A stretch of 64,000 nucleotides of DNA, from assembly GCA_010405405.1 (NCBI GenBank), contig MU004234.1, forward strand, positions 1,879,563 to 1,943,562. The letters are read 5' to 3'. Positions within the stretch are counted from its first letter, which is position 1. The number at the start of each line of letters is the position of its first letter. Positions 22,689 through 35,000 of the stretch are shown one piece after another. The stretch comes from Microthyrium microscopicum (lineage: Eukaryota; Ascomycota; Dothideomycetes; Microthyriales; Microthyriaceae). The notes below the pieces were generated by a model. It searched no databases, was not told where the DNA came from, and saw nothing but the letters and a program-made list of their open reading frames with translations. A program made the position numbers and the translations under genes.

Positions 22689-24373
22689 TTAGCGACCTTC
22701 CAGCCGCTTTTTTTCCACTAGTCTTCCCTCTTCCCGCCTAACAAGCGCATACCATCCGGACCCCGCCCAGCACAATGCTACACCGACCCAGCTATGTACT
22801 GGTAGCCGGAAGTTATTGAAAATCACAATCTGTACTGCTGCCCGCGGCACGCCAACAAAGCAACTCGTTAGTGGGCTTGTTGCTCTTACCATGGCCAACG
22901 AGCTGCTATACACAACAAACGCACAAAAGCCACCACATGCGCAGATAAACCAGAACCAAAACACGTCTAGGAAGTAGCAATTCCTGAAAATACGTGGTAG
23001 TTCGCCTGATATGAGGACCATGGGTGAGAGTATGATGAGGGAGAGGATGGAGTTGTAGTGAAGGAGCTGGTAATAGGCGCGAGTAGACTGCTTGCTGCCG
23101 CTCTCGATGCGTCCACGACTATCGTCATGATATGGGGTAGTAGGTGAGAAGGAGGTGAGGACGTCGCCGGCCCGCACTTGGGAGGCGATGAGGAGTTTGT
23201 GAGTGCGCTCTAGCAAGATAGGGTACAGGGAGACGAAGAGGATGCTGAAGACGCCGGCTACAATAGCTTCCCAGGTGGCAATGGAGCGCGTGCGGATGCT
23301 GGCGATGAGCAGGTTGAGCCAGGCGGTAAGACAGGAAGAGAGAGTGGCCACAGAGTGAGTAGTGCGACCAAAGGTGGATGTGAGGATTAGCGTGAGCGGT
23401 ATTATGCCGATGCGGCAGAGGGTATAGAGTGGGAGCGCTGAGTAGGCGAAGGAAATGTTGCTGAGTAGTATTTTGCCAATGAAGATCACGGATAGTGGCA
23501 GGACTGTTTTGGCAGTTGATAGATGAAATTCCAGGAGTCCACCGCCGGCAATGCCGCCGTTGCCTTTTGATATGGCGGATATGAGTCTAAGAGGATTGAG
23601 AGACGAGAAACCGAGGACTCTTGCGCCGCCTGACTGTGAGTTTTGCGGATGGCTCGGAGCAATGAGAGCTGTAAGACCAATTTTGCGTAACGGCCCAGCG
23701 AACCATCTTGACATAGCGGCCCATATCAGCAGAAATACATGGCAAAACAACAGTTGTATCCAGGTGGCCGTCAATGGATAAGGGAATTTGTATACTCCAT
23801 CTATTCCTCTATTAGCAATTGGTAACGCCCAATCCAGTCAGAATTCTCACATAACAATATCACCCGGTTGAGGAACACCAGCAATATAGAAAACGTAACG
23901 TTCACGGCCGTAATAATCCCCACATACACCTGCCAACCAGCCCAAGAACCGAACAGAAATGCTCCCAATCCTCCATCCCGCCAACGGACCTTCCACAACG
24001 ATGGTCCGCCCGCCGAGTCTGCTACCAGCGGCCGTAGACTTGATGAGAAAATATTATCATCCTCATCCTCTGATTGTGTAGCACTCGTCGCGCGGTACGG
24101 CGTTGGACTGGGAGTCCGGGAAAAGTCTATGAGGGGAACACCAGTCGTCGAGTCGACTTCCGCGGATGAGGTTCGCGAGTGTATGCTTCGGCCGGTCGAA
24201 GACTTGGGCGTGTCGAGATTGGAGAAGGACATGTCCGCGAATGCCTCATCGTCAAGGTAGGCGCGGGAGGCTTTGCTGGCTGTTTGGCGAGCGGCGGAGA
24301 AGCGGTCGGAGAGGATTTCAATGGCGGGTCTGAAGGGATTGGAGTTAGGGAGGAAGGGTCGCGGGAAGTTCAT
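22689..24373 (-). CDS. nucleotide-sugar / triose-phosphate-type membrane transporter
   Basis: Exons 24373-23851 and 23800-22689 with a 50-nt intron give about 544 residues. A Ser/Thr-rich cytosolic leader of ~150 residues precedes about ten hydrophobic segments, e.g. QVYVGIITAVNVTFSILLVF, SIATWEAIVAGVFSILFVSL and VFWFWFICACGGFCAFVVYS. The layout (YKFPYPLTATWIQ early, SFAYSALPLYTLCRIGIIPL mid, AMVRATSPLTSCFVGVPR late) fits the DMT-superfamily TPT/nucleotide-sugar transporter group that moves substrates into the Golgi or ER; the specific sugar is not readable. A hAT transposon end lies 92 bp upstream of the start codon, so native promoter sequence is displaced by more than 33 kb. Confidence 0.8.
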
Positions 24374-24457
24374 GTCTGAGGCAAGCCATTCAGGGTGATA
24401 GCTCTTGCTTGCATCAGGATTCGTTCAAGTTGAGGAACGGCACCAGTGTAATAATGG

Positions 24458-24488
24458 ATGGAGATCAAGGTTGCTAAACTAATTAGTA
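24458..24488. repeat. left hAT terminus: 8-bp TSD plus 23-bp TIR
   Basis: ATGGAGAT at 24458-24465 is followed by the terminal inverted repeat beginning CAAGGTTGCTAAACTAAT (24466-24488). The same 23 bp appear inverted at 57782-57804 and the same octamer follows at 57805-57812. Confidence 0.93.
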
Positions 24489-24690
24489 GCAAAACTAGTC
24501 TAGTCTAGTAAACTAGTTACGTGACTAGTATAGTATTATACTATACTAGTTACGTAACTAGTATAGTATAGTACTAGTTTAGAAAAATTTAATAACTAGT
24601 TAGTACTAGTATAAAATATTAAACTAGTTAACTAGTATAATATAATAGTAGTATACTAGTTCTATTAGTTTAATACTAGCTAAGCCTTTT
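24489..24690. repeat. left subterminal CTAGT-rich zone
   Basis: Dense overlapping ACTAGT/CTAGT/TACTAGTATA units in both orientations directly inside the left TIR. It mirrors a similar zone at 57600-57781. Subterminal short repeats of this kind are transposase-binding sites in characterised hAT elements; that role here is inference. Confidence 0.7.
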
Positions 24691-24849
24691 ATATTTAAAC
24701 TAAAATATATATTATTTAATAGCTTTATATCTCTAGAATCTAAATCTAGTCTTATAATTTTAATAATATTAATAGTTATAGAGTTATAGATAATATAAAA
24801 TAGATTTTAATAAAATATATAAGTATATATATTTACTTTTATTATTAAT

Positions 24850-25745
24850 AAATAGTATAATAATATACTTCTTTAGTTCTAAGTTATAGTATTATAATAT
24901 AGTTTAGTAGCTCTATAACGTAATATAGATTTAATATCTTATTTCTATTTAGTTATTATAATATAAAATAGCTTATAAAGTTAGTACTTTTTAAAATATA
25001 AATAAATATAAAAGAAGATAAGATATATACTAGATATTACTATTATACTAACTACTATAGAATACTCTATATACTTTTATTAAATAGATATATTAATAAT
25101 ATATAATTTATTAATAAGATTAAAATAAAAATATAAGAAAATAAATATATAAAGATTAAATTTAATATATATTATAATATCTAGTATTTAATAGTACGTT
25201 TAAAAGATTTATATAAATATTGTATAGTATTATAATACTATTAAGTAGGTTTATAATATTATATGGGTTTTAACTCTTATTTATGTTTAGTTTCTATAAT
25301 ATAAAATAATATATAGAAAACTACTTTATAAAATATAATATTATCTAGTAGAAGATAAGATATATAATAGGTATTACTATAATACTACTTACTAGGAAAT
25401 ACTCTAGAGATTCTTATTATATAAATATATTAATATTATATAATCTACTAATAATATTTTAATAAAAATATAAAGAAATAAATATATAATAAATAAATTT
25501 AATATCTTTTATTATAACTATAATAGAAAAGTAGTCTTTATAGTTTTTTATAAGATTTATATATTATTATAACGCTTAAGAGTAGCTCTATAATTTTATA
25601 TAGGTTTTAAGTCTTATTTATATTTAATTTCTATATAATAAAATAATATATAAAAAAGTTACTTTTATAAATATATTAAGATCTAGAAGGAGATAAGATA
25701 TATATTATATATTATTATAATAAGAAAAAATTACTCTATTTTAAA
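24850..25745. repeat. degenerate ~338-bp tandem repeat, about 2.5 copies
   Basis: The marker AGATAAGATATA recurs at 25016, 25353 and 25691 (spacing 337 and 338). The surrounding sequence aligns unit to unit, including GGTTTTAA(C/G)TCTTATTTAT blocks before the second and third markers. The third unit is truncated. It forms part of the hAT left arm. Confidence 0.65.
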
Positions 25746-27145
25746 AGCAAAAGAATAATTAATTATATAAGTATTAGAATTCTAAAAATAAACTACGAAA
25801 AGAAAATAACTAAATTTTTAACTAAGACATAAACTAATTATCTTCTAAAGCTATATTTAGCTCTTTATCCTTAATATAAGTTAAATTAGAGGAATTACTA
25901 AGAGTAGGGCTAGAAATAGCTAAATCTAGTGCTTTAAGCTCTTTTATTTTCTATATTAAATTAGTATATAAAAGTAATATTATTAATAAAAACTAACCTT
26001 CTAAAAGCCTTATTTAAGCTCTTTCTCTACTCGTTATTCTTCTTTAATCTTTTTATAAGTTTCTAGTAGCTATTAGTGTCTAATTTGACGTAACTTAGTA
26101 GAAGCTTCTTATAATTTAATAGGGTGTTTTAGATTAGATTTATAGATTTTTTAAACTTAATCTTTACTACTATAAAAGGTTAGTATAAGTTAGAAATAAA
26201 AGAATAAATATAACTTACCTAGAAGCTATTTTGCTAGTTTTAAAAGTAGTTTTAGTCTAATCTACTTATAATCCTTTCTAATTAATTACTAGATTTAATA
26301 AAGTTAATAATTTAGTTTTATATCTATATAATGACTAAATAGTAATAAGCCTATATATAATAAGAATAGTAATTTCCTTACTATTATATAAAAATATAGC
26401 TTTATAGTTTACTTTCTTAATTTCTAAGACGAAGTAAACTATAAAAGATTTAACGTTTCTACCTTCTAAAAGAAGTAAGAAATTAAGATATATACGTTAA
26501 AAATTATATTCTTAATGAATATAAACTAAATACCTAAATTCTTATCTTCTAGCCTATTCTTACTCTAAAATAAAAAAGTTATATTATAATTTATTATTTA
26601 AAAGAAGAGCGTTTCTATAGCTAAGAAATTTATTTATAAAACGTTATAGTTTAACTTATAAATTATATTAAGGATAAGAATTAGTTTAAGACACTATATA
26701 TTATATTAATATAATATAATAAAAATAGGATTATAACTTACTTTTAGCTAAAAGAATAAGGAAAGTATAACTAAAATGAAAAGTTAGAAAAAAAAATAAA
26801 GTTTAAAAATAAAAGATAACTTACCTAAAAAGGCTAAATAAGACTAGGCAAAGAGACTATTAAATAGAGAAAAATTTAGTAAGTTAAATAATATAGAATA
26901 CTAGTACTAACTAGTAGTAGCCTAATATTAAAGACTAGAAAAAAGAAAGTTAAAAAAAAAAAAAAAAAAAAAAAGATAATAATACTTACTATAGAAAGTA
27001 AAGAAGTATTAAATAAAAAAACAAAAGAGGCTAAGTCTAGAAAGTATAAAGAGTACTAGTATATCATAGTACTAAAATATAAAATAATAGTAATAGGTAA
27101 AAAATATAGTAATTATTTAAAATTTAAAGATTATTAAGGAAAACT
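25746..27145. other. hAT left-arm sequence, no readable gene
   Basis: AT-rich, stop-saturated sequence with faint coding texture on both strands but no motif I recognise. A 23-base homopolymer of A lies at 26952-26974, possibly the tail of a small retroposed fragment. Confidence 0.4.
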
Positions 27146-27447
27146 TAATATACTTATATTCTTTTAATATAGGATTTACGTGCTAAAAATACTATTATAA
27201 CTACTATAATTTAGGCTTTAAAACGTATATCATTTTAATTAGTTTAGGTACGTAATATAAAAGTTATTAATAAAAATAGATAAGACGCGTAAATATTTTA
27301 CTAAGCGCCCTATTTAGTTTTATTAATAACTTTTATATTACGCGTCTAAACTAGTTAAAATAATATGCGTTTTAAAGTCTAAACTATAGTAATTATAATA
27401 GTATCTTTAGTACGTAGATTCTATATTAAAAGAATATAAGTATATTA
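27146..27447. mobile_element. 302-bp foldback element with 130-bp arms
   Basis: Arms 27146-27275 and 27318-27447 are inverted copies of 130 bp separated by a 42-bp spacer containing ACGCGT. The few mismatches between arms look like transitions, as RIP would leave. No coding capacity. It begins TAATATACTT and ends with the reverse complement. Confidence 0.75.
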
Positions 27448-28857
27448 GGTAAACCTATTAAAATTCTTACTTATCTTAGATCTTAATTAATTACTTTACT
27501 TATACTACTTTAAATTATACTATTACCTACTTATAGCTTACCTATATCTCTCCTTATTATTAAAATTTACTATATATATTTTGATCTATTACTAAAAATT
27601 ACTTTTCTTTTTTTACTTTTTTAAATATTTTATTATATATAGACCTTTATTATATAATATAATACTATATTCTTCTCTTTAGAGAATTAGCTTTTATAGT
27701 CTATAGCTTTTATTACTTTTACTCTAGTTAGTATTAGTTTATTTAGCTTTTAGAAATAATTAGACTTTAAGTTTAGATTTTATACTTTTAAATTTCTAAG
27801 CTTTTAAACTAGTTACTATAATATTAGTTATTATTCTAGGCTCTTCTTATTAGATATAGAATAGCTTAGTTATTTTACTTTTATTATTATATCCTTCCTT
27901 AGCTTTATAGTTTATAAATTATTTAAAAAAATAGAAAAATCTTTATTTATTAAAAAATATTAAGACTTTTTAGTAGATTTTTATAAGACCTTCTTTGGCT
28001 CCTACACGGCTTAATTTGCACCACTTCATTAATTTAATTTAAATAAACCTTTAGAATCCCTTTGCTAACGCTTAGGGATTACTTTTATAAATTTTTAGCT
28101 AGACGCCTATACGCGTTATAGTGTTGTTACGGCTAGAAGAATGGCTAAATTAAATAACTAAAATATAGAAGAATAAGACTCTAATTTTAAGAGCTATAAG
28201 AGCTTACTTAACGATAGCCCTTTAGAACTACTTAGTATAGTTAACGTAGTAGGGATATCCCTATCTAGAATATAAAAAGGCATATAAAAAGGATTAGAAA
28301 TAATTATCTTAAAATAAGTCTTCTATAATACTATAGAGGAGCTTATTAAGCTAAAGGACTACGTCCTCTACTAAGAGGAAGAGCCTCTAGTAGCTAAATA
28401 CCCTACCCCTAAACCTACCTTTCTTAAAACTATCCTTAATTAGCTTAATAAGATTAAAGTAGTAGTTTAACGTTATTCTACTATACTAGCTCTAAAGCTA
28501 TATTCCTAAGTAGTAATTACCTCCTATACTAAACTACATATAAGTAAACTAAAAAGTTATTCTATTATCCTATAACCTAAGGCAGAATAATATATAGGGA
28601 CCCCTTTAGAGGTTCTTAAGGAACTTAAAAAGACATTTATAGGTACTATAAGCGTACGCCCTTTATAGAGTAGTAATCTTTGAGTTATCTTTAAAAATAC
28701 TAAATAGAAGGATTAGGCTTAGTACTTAACCATTAAAGGTACGTAAGTACTTTAGTAGGATTATCTTATTAAAGTAACTAGTATACTCTTAAAAAGCATT
28801 AGTAATAGGGTTCGTTATAGTAAGGTAGTTATTTAATTATAACTTAGGGTTTATTAA

Positions 28858-29081
28858 TATAAGGAGCTAACGGGCGCAATTAGGCAAGTAGAAAGTAGCT
28901 AGTATTGTAGAATCTAAGTATAAAGAAAAGAGATCTAGAGATATAGCTACAAATGTAAAGAAGTAAGAGCCTAGGATATCCTTAGATATACTAACCCTAA
29001 ACGGAATAAAGAGATCTTATCTAGAAGATTAGATCTTAGTATCTAAATACTATAATACTAAACCTATAAGGATTCTTTATA
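28858..29081 (-). repeat. left LTR of Gypsy-2 (224 bp)
   Basis: Direct copy of 52394-52617, equal in length (224 bp), with mostly transition differences. It begins TATAAGGA and ends CTTTATA. ATTAA precedes it (28853-28857). A purine tract on the minus strand (just right of 29081) marks this as the 3' LTR of a minus-strand element. Confidence 0.85.
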
Positions 29082-29120
29082 TAACTCTTCCCTTCTAAAA
29101 TAGACCTTATAGGCTATATC

Positions 29121-29178
29121 CTAATCTAATCTATTCTAGTCTAGTCTAGGCTAGTCTAGGCTAAGCTAGGCTAGTCTA
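29121..29178. repeat. CTAGT-type pentanucleotide array in Gypsy-2 3' UTR
   Basis: About ten imperfect TCTAG/GCTAG pentamers immediately before the polypurine tract on the element's strand. The same type of array occupies the same position in Gypsy-1 (46924-46985). Confidence 0.7.
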
Positions 29179-30797
29179 TATAAATATAAAACTCCTTTAT
29201 ATATATTACTACTAAGGAATATAATAATATACTATCTACTTACCTTAGTACTATTTAAATTTATTTAATAAAGAAAAAGATATCTATTTAAGCTAGTTTA
29301 TAGTATCCTATAATCTCTTTAATAGCATAAATTAAAAAACTAAACTAAAGGTATAATACTATTAGTAAAAATAAATAAATATAACGCTTTTTATACTATA
29401 TAATTCTAATCTATAAGTAGTTTATTAGTATTATAATCTTCTTTTTTAATTTAATTTACTAGTAGAGACTAAGAAGGGTATAAACTAAGCTTCTAAGAAT
29501 AAAGCCTATAGAATTCTAATATAGTATTAGATATATTAATAGCATTTTTCTAAGGCTACTAAGTTTTATTATAAAATCTTATTTATTTAATCTTATATTT
29601 AAGCACCTTATTCTTACCCTTACTATCCTATTTACTATTAATAATAGTATTAACTAGCTATTCTTTTTTACTTTCCTTTTTATTAATAACTACTAGAGGA
29701 GGATTTAACTTCTATAATAGATATACATTATTATTAATTAAATATAGTAGCTAAGTATAGAATACTAGGTATATCTTTATTAATTTAGAAAGATCTAATT
29801 TATAAGTTACTCTATTAGTTTTATATAATATCTTAAAGAGACTAGTACTCTTACTATTAAGTATCTTAGAAAAGTAAGTAGTATTATAATTATATACGTT
29901 AAGTCTTACCTAGTCTTTAAGATAGAGATCTAGTACTAGATAGTAATATTTATTAGCATAGAGCTTTTATTAAGCTTAAGCTTAAACTAATTACTTCTTT
30001 AAAAACTTATAAAGCTTCTTATAATTATCTTAAACTTAATCTATAGTAATTACTTTCTTACGCGCTATAATAAAAGCATAAGACGCTTTTAGTAGTAGGT
30101 AATAAGTAAATTTAAGCCCTAATTTTAGTAGAAAATTATTTTATACCTTAAAAGGTATAAAACTAGTAGTAGCATTTATAGCAAAATTTACTATAAACTT
30201 AGTAAATAATAATAGAGTTACCTAATTATTCTAATTCTAATTAATAAAGGATCTAAGATATTACTTTAAAGTAGTAATAGTTATTTTAGTAATACTATTA
30301 AATTCTAGATACTATATAATACTTAATCTTAGCATAATACCTATTTATTCGTATAGATAACCCTAAAAAGTAGATATAAATTAGATTCCTTAATCTAAAA
30401 GGATAAAGTTAGGCTATCTATATAGCTTCTATACTTAATTAATAAAAGCTATAATTATTATTTTTACTAAAAGACTTAGGAGGATAATAAATTGCTATAA
30501 CTATATTAAATAATTAATAATAACTATAATATACTAATAAACTATACCCTAATAAGTATAATATAGTAGTAAGATAACAAAATCTATTAAAATATTAGAC
30601 TATACTTAGTCTAGTAAAGAGAATAATTAAAAAAGGCTTTACTTCTTTTAGCGTACTAGTTTTATAAAGATATAATAGTAGCCTTTAATATATTTCTTAA
30701 CGTATTCTAATATTCTTAGCTATTAATAATCTTATTAAAAGTAGTAATATATTATTATAGTTCCTTTATAGCTTATAACTTTATATTAATATACTTA

Positions 30798-30891
30798 GGG
30801 GGAGTAGTACAGTAGTAGTACTTACAATCTTACAGATAGGCCTTACCTATTCGAGTATCCATAGGGCACAGGTTCGATTCCTGTCTCTCCC
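30798..30891 (+). other. tRNA-like (pol III promoter-like) head of a SINE-like insert
   Basis: 94 nt with a 7-bp acceptor-like pairing (GGGGGAG at 30798-30804 with CTCTCCC at 30885-30891). There is a D-arm-like GTAC-AGTAGTA-GTAC and a perfect T arm ACAGG-TTCGATT-CCTGT containing the B box GGTTCGATTCC. The middle does not fold into a clear anticodon arm, so I do not call a functional tRNA or assign an isotype. Confidence 0.65.
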
Positions 30892-32001
30892 ACTACCCCA
30901 AAAATAATAATCGTTACTTACTTTTAAAGCTATGATTACTCCTTCTTAGAGAAGGTTATCCTTTCCTTTTTAATAGGTGTAGAGAACGAGCTATAGCTCT
31001 TTTTAATATGTTGCAGAAGGTGCAAATTTTTGTATTACATAATTACTATATATAGCTATAAGATTATCCTTATTAAAGCTCTATTAATAATAATGGACTA
31101 GCGTTAAAAATTATATAATTAGAAACTAGCTACTTAATACATAAAGCTATATATAAACAAAGCTATAATATTACTAAAGCGTAGTAAATTCAGTATGCTA
31201 AAGCTAATTCTTTTACAACTTTTAGTAATTAGATTAGACGATCGGCCCTAGCTTAGTAAGCCTAAAATCTAGCTATAATTAGTTAAGGCAAAGATTAGAC
31301 TAAATAATATAGTAGAAACTTATAGAATCTAGGAATACTATAGCTTAGTAAGTATAGTGTCTACGAGTTAGCATAAATAGCGCTATAGGATAAGTTAGTA
31401 GACTTAGGGGAGGTAACCTAGAACACGCCAAGCTAAAGGACCCTAGATAATAGCTTAAAAGTAAAGCATAGCGTAGACGAATAGCTTTTAGCAGACTATT
31501 AGTACTACCTTAGACTTAATATTACGACAAGAATAGAGGGATCTAATATAATAATAAGGAGGGAATTAGCCCTACAAGGCGATAATATTAGTAACTTTAG
31601 GAACTTAAAGCAGTAGACTAATTAAAAGAATATACCGCTATTACGAAAAATACGCCTAGAGAAGTACTAATAGGCTAAATACTTCCTAGAATTTAGCTCC
31701 CTAATCTACTAAAGCTTTCATAGCTTAGGAGGCTAATAGGGCTTAGTAAGATATAATATTAGCCTTAGCACGAATTAGTATATAGAATATAATAGTAGGA
31801 TTTTCCCTTATATAGTTAGCGCCTTAGTTTACTAAATATATAGAAGTTAGCTAAAGCTAAACTAGGCCTTAGGCCTAGAGTAAGCTAGCTTAGCTAGATT
31901 TAGGTAGATTAGCTAATTAGATAAAGGTTTTTACCTACTTATTAAGAGTAGTGTCTATATAGCCTATTAGCATAGCTAAAAGATAATAAACAAGATTTAT
32001 A
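30798..32001 (+). mobile_element. 1.2-kb SINE-like retroposon with tRNA-like head
   Basis: The 16-bp direct repeat TATATTAATATACTTA occurs at 30782-30797 and 32002-32017. The first copy directly abuts the first base of the tRNA-like head. The body (30892-32001) is visibly richer in G+C than its surroundings and has no recognised domain. The 3' end, around AGATAATAAACAAGATTTATA, resembles the tail of the gag-like retroposon at about 53630-53650. It is inserted in Gypsy-2. It is unusually long for a SINE, so a composite or unnamed retroposon class is possible. Confidence 0.65.
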
Positions 32002-35000
32002 TATATTAATATACTTATTTTATTACTTTGTTTTATAAATATATTATTAATATAAATAACTTTTATTAATAAAGGATAGTATTATTTAGTAAAGCCTTAT
32101 AATCTATTAATTTAATCTAATCCTAATTTAGTACTTTAAAGAGCAAGAAGTAGTCTTTCTATATCTTTATTAGTTAAATCGTAATTAGTAACTTATCTTT
32201 CTTACTTACCTTTATTACTTTTTATATAAACTACTCTAAATTAAAGTTTAGAGATTTAGTATTAATTAGTAGCAAATTATCTAAGCTAGCTAGAGCTTTA
32301 TTCTAAGAGCTTCCTACAATAGGTTCTAAATTAGACTCTTTTACTATAGTAATATTTAACTTATCTAACGTAAGTATAGCTATCTATATAAAGAATAAGG
32401 TAATTAGGTTAATAAGAATTATAGCTAGCTTAATAGCTTATTTAATACTAAATTAATATAAGAATAAGAGTAGTTAATACTATTACTTAACCTATAGATT
32501 TTTATTACTTTAAAGTATATTCTATAATCTTTAGATTAAAGTATTAGCTTTGCTATTATCTTTACTAAGGTAGTATTTAATTAAAAAGTAGAATTATAAT
32601 AAGAATTTAGCTTAATATATTTAATAGCATATAAGCTTCTTAGTCTTTATAAAGGTTTAAAGATTCTAATAATCTAAAAATACTTTTATAATATCTTTAG
32701 TACTAAATAGCTTAGGTTTCTACTCCTTAAAAGTATAAATAATAGTAAGTAGTTCTTTATTATAAATATTATAATTATGTTCTACTAGTAATATCTTTTT
32801 AGAAAGAAAAGTAACTAGTCTTAGATTATTATTTATATCTTTTTATAATAATATAGTAGCGTAAGCTTAATTAAATATATCTATCTCTATCTAAGTTTCC
32901 TTAGTATAGTTAAAATACTAAAGTATTAGTATATTAGTAAAGTCTATTTTTAGTTTCTTAAAAGCTTATTTCTTAGGCTTATTAGAGTTCTAAGGAAATA
33001 TAGCTAGAGTATTCTTCTAAGTAAGATTTATTAATAGTACTATTATAGTAAAGTAATTAAAGATAAACTATTAGTAGAAGTTTATAAATCTAAGAAACGC
33101 TTATATATCTTTAAAATAGCTTAGTTATTTCTAATTAGTTATAGTATTAACCTTAAAAGGGTTTATCTTAATACCTTTTATAGTAATAATTAAACTAAGG
33201 TATTTTACCTCTTAAATAGTAAACTCTAACTTCTTAATATTAAGAAATAAGCCTATACGTTCTAATATATTTAGTACTAAATATATATAGGCGTTATATT
33301 CTTTTAGTATTTTACTAAATACTAGAATATTATCTAAATAGATAGTTATAAAATTATTTAAAAACTATATTAGTATATAATTAATATATACTTAGAATAT
33401 TCTTAGTCCTTCTATAAGGCTAAAAGGTAGTATTTTAAACTTAAATAGGCTATAGTATATTAAGAATACTATTTTATATTTATCTTTAGATTTAATATAA
33501 ATATATTTAAAGATAGTAATAACGTTAAACTTAAAGTAATATTTTGCCTTTATAAGGTATATAAGCATCTTACTAATAAGTAGTAGAATATTACTATTTT
33601 TAATAGTAATATTATTTAACTTATAGTAGTTAATATAGATATAGATACCTCTTCTTAGTTTACTTACGTAAAGTATAAGTATAGTATATTAAGATTTAGA
33701 ACCTATAGCAAAACTATACTAGAGTAAACTTTTAATATATTACTTAATAACTAATACCTACTTTAGTAATATTAATATAGATTAGCGTTTTAGAATTTTA
33801 GTATTAAAAATAAGATTAATAGTATAGTTATATTTACTACGATACAATATAAGAATATTTAAATACTTTAGATTAAAGACTTTAAAATATTAGTAGAAAT
33901 ATTCTAGAATAAGCTTTAAAATCTCTTTCTTTAATAGATAAGAGTAATCTTATTTATCTTACTATTTAAGATAATCCTCTTCTAATATAGCGTATACTAT
34001 AAGATTTATAATAAACCTATTATTATTATTCTTATTATTAGGAGGTTTCTTCTTTTTCTTATTATTAAAATCTTTAGGCTAAAATATATTAACTATAATA
34101 TCTTTACGCTTTATTAGTTTTTTAAACGCTATTATAAATATAAAAGTAATATCTAATTTCTTAAGTAATTTTAAATTTATAAATTATTCTTTTAGGTCTA
34201 TAGTAATTAGGCGTTATAATATAATATATATATATAAATCTTATTTATTATCTTTTAGCTACGCTAATGGGCTATGTAGATACTATTCTTACTTTTAGAA
34301 AAACCTCTATAGGGAAACCTATAGTGTTCCTTTAGTTGCCTTCTAGTAGCCTTATTCTATTATTATTATAATACTTTCTTAGTTTACTACTTCTAAATAG
34401 AAGGACTTATATTATCTCTTTATAAACTATAAGCTTACTAAAGGAATTCTAGTTAGTAGGTTAATATAGTAAGTAATTAGTAGTTACTAGCTATTAGGAG
34501 CTCTATATAGCTTAAGTATACTATATATTATATAAATTCTATACTACGTACTAAGATCTTAATCCTTAATACTATCTTTATTACTAGTTTCTCTTTTAGG
34601 ACTTATTTATTACTTAATTACTTAAGGCTATAGTATTCCTTAGGATTAGTTAAATCTAGCTTCTTAGCGCCTATTTCTATTTAGTATTGCCTTATTATTA
34701 AGTTTTACTATTATAGTTTAATAAGTTCCTATTAATCTTCTCTTTCCTAGAGGCCTATAGCTATTATCTTTATATAGTTAACTTTTTATATAGTTTTATA
34801 ATAGGTATATATAATACGTATTTCTAAGTTTTTATAATTAATTTCTACCCTTAATAGGCTCTAGTATTGCTATAGCCTTTAGCTATATTAAGCCCTCTCT
34901 TTTAATATCTATTAAGTAGAGTATTTATAATACTTCTTAGCTAAGTTTTTCTTATTAATCTATACTCTTTAATACTATATAATAGGCTACTAAATAGCTA

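Noticed and set aside
30798-30891. A functional tRNA gene with an intron
   Set aside because: Acceptor, D and T arms look right but no 5-bp anticodon stem can be formed with or without an intron. The flanking 16-bp repeat makes a SINE head the better reading.
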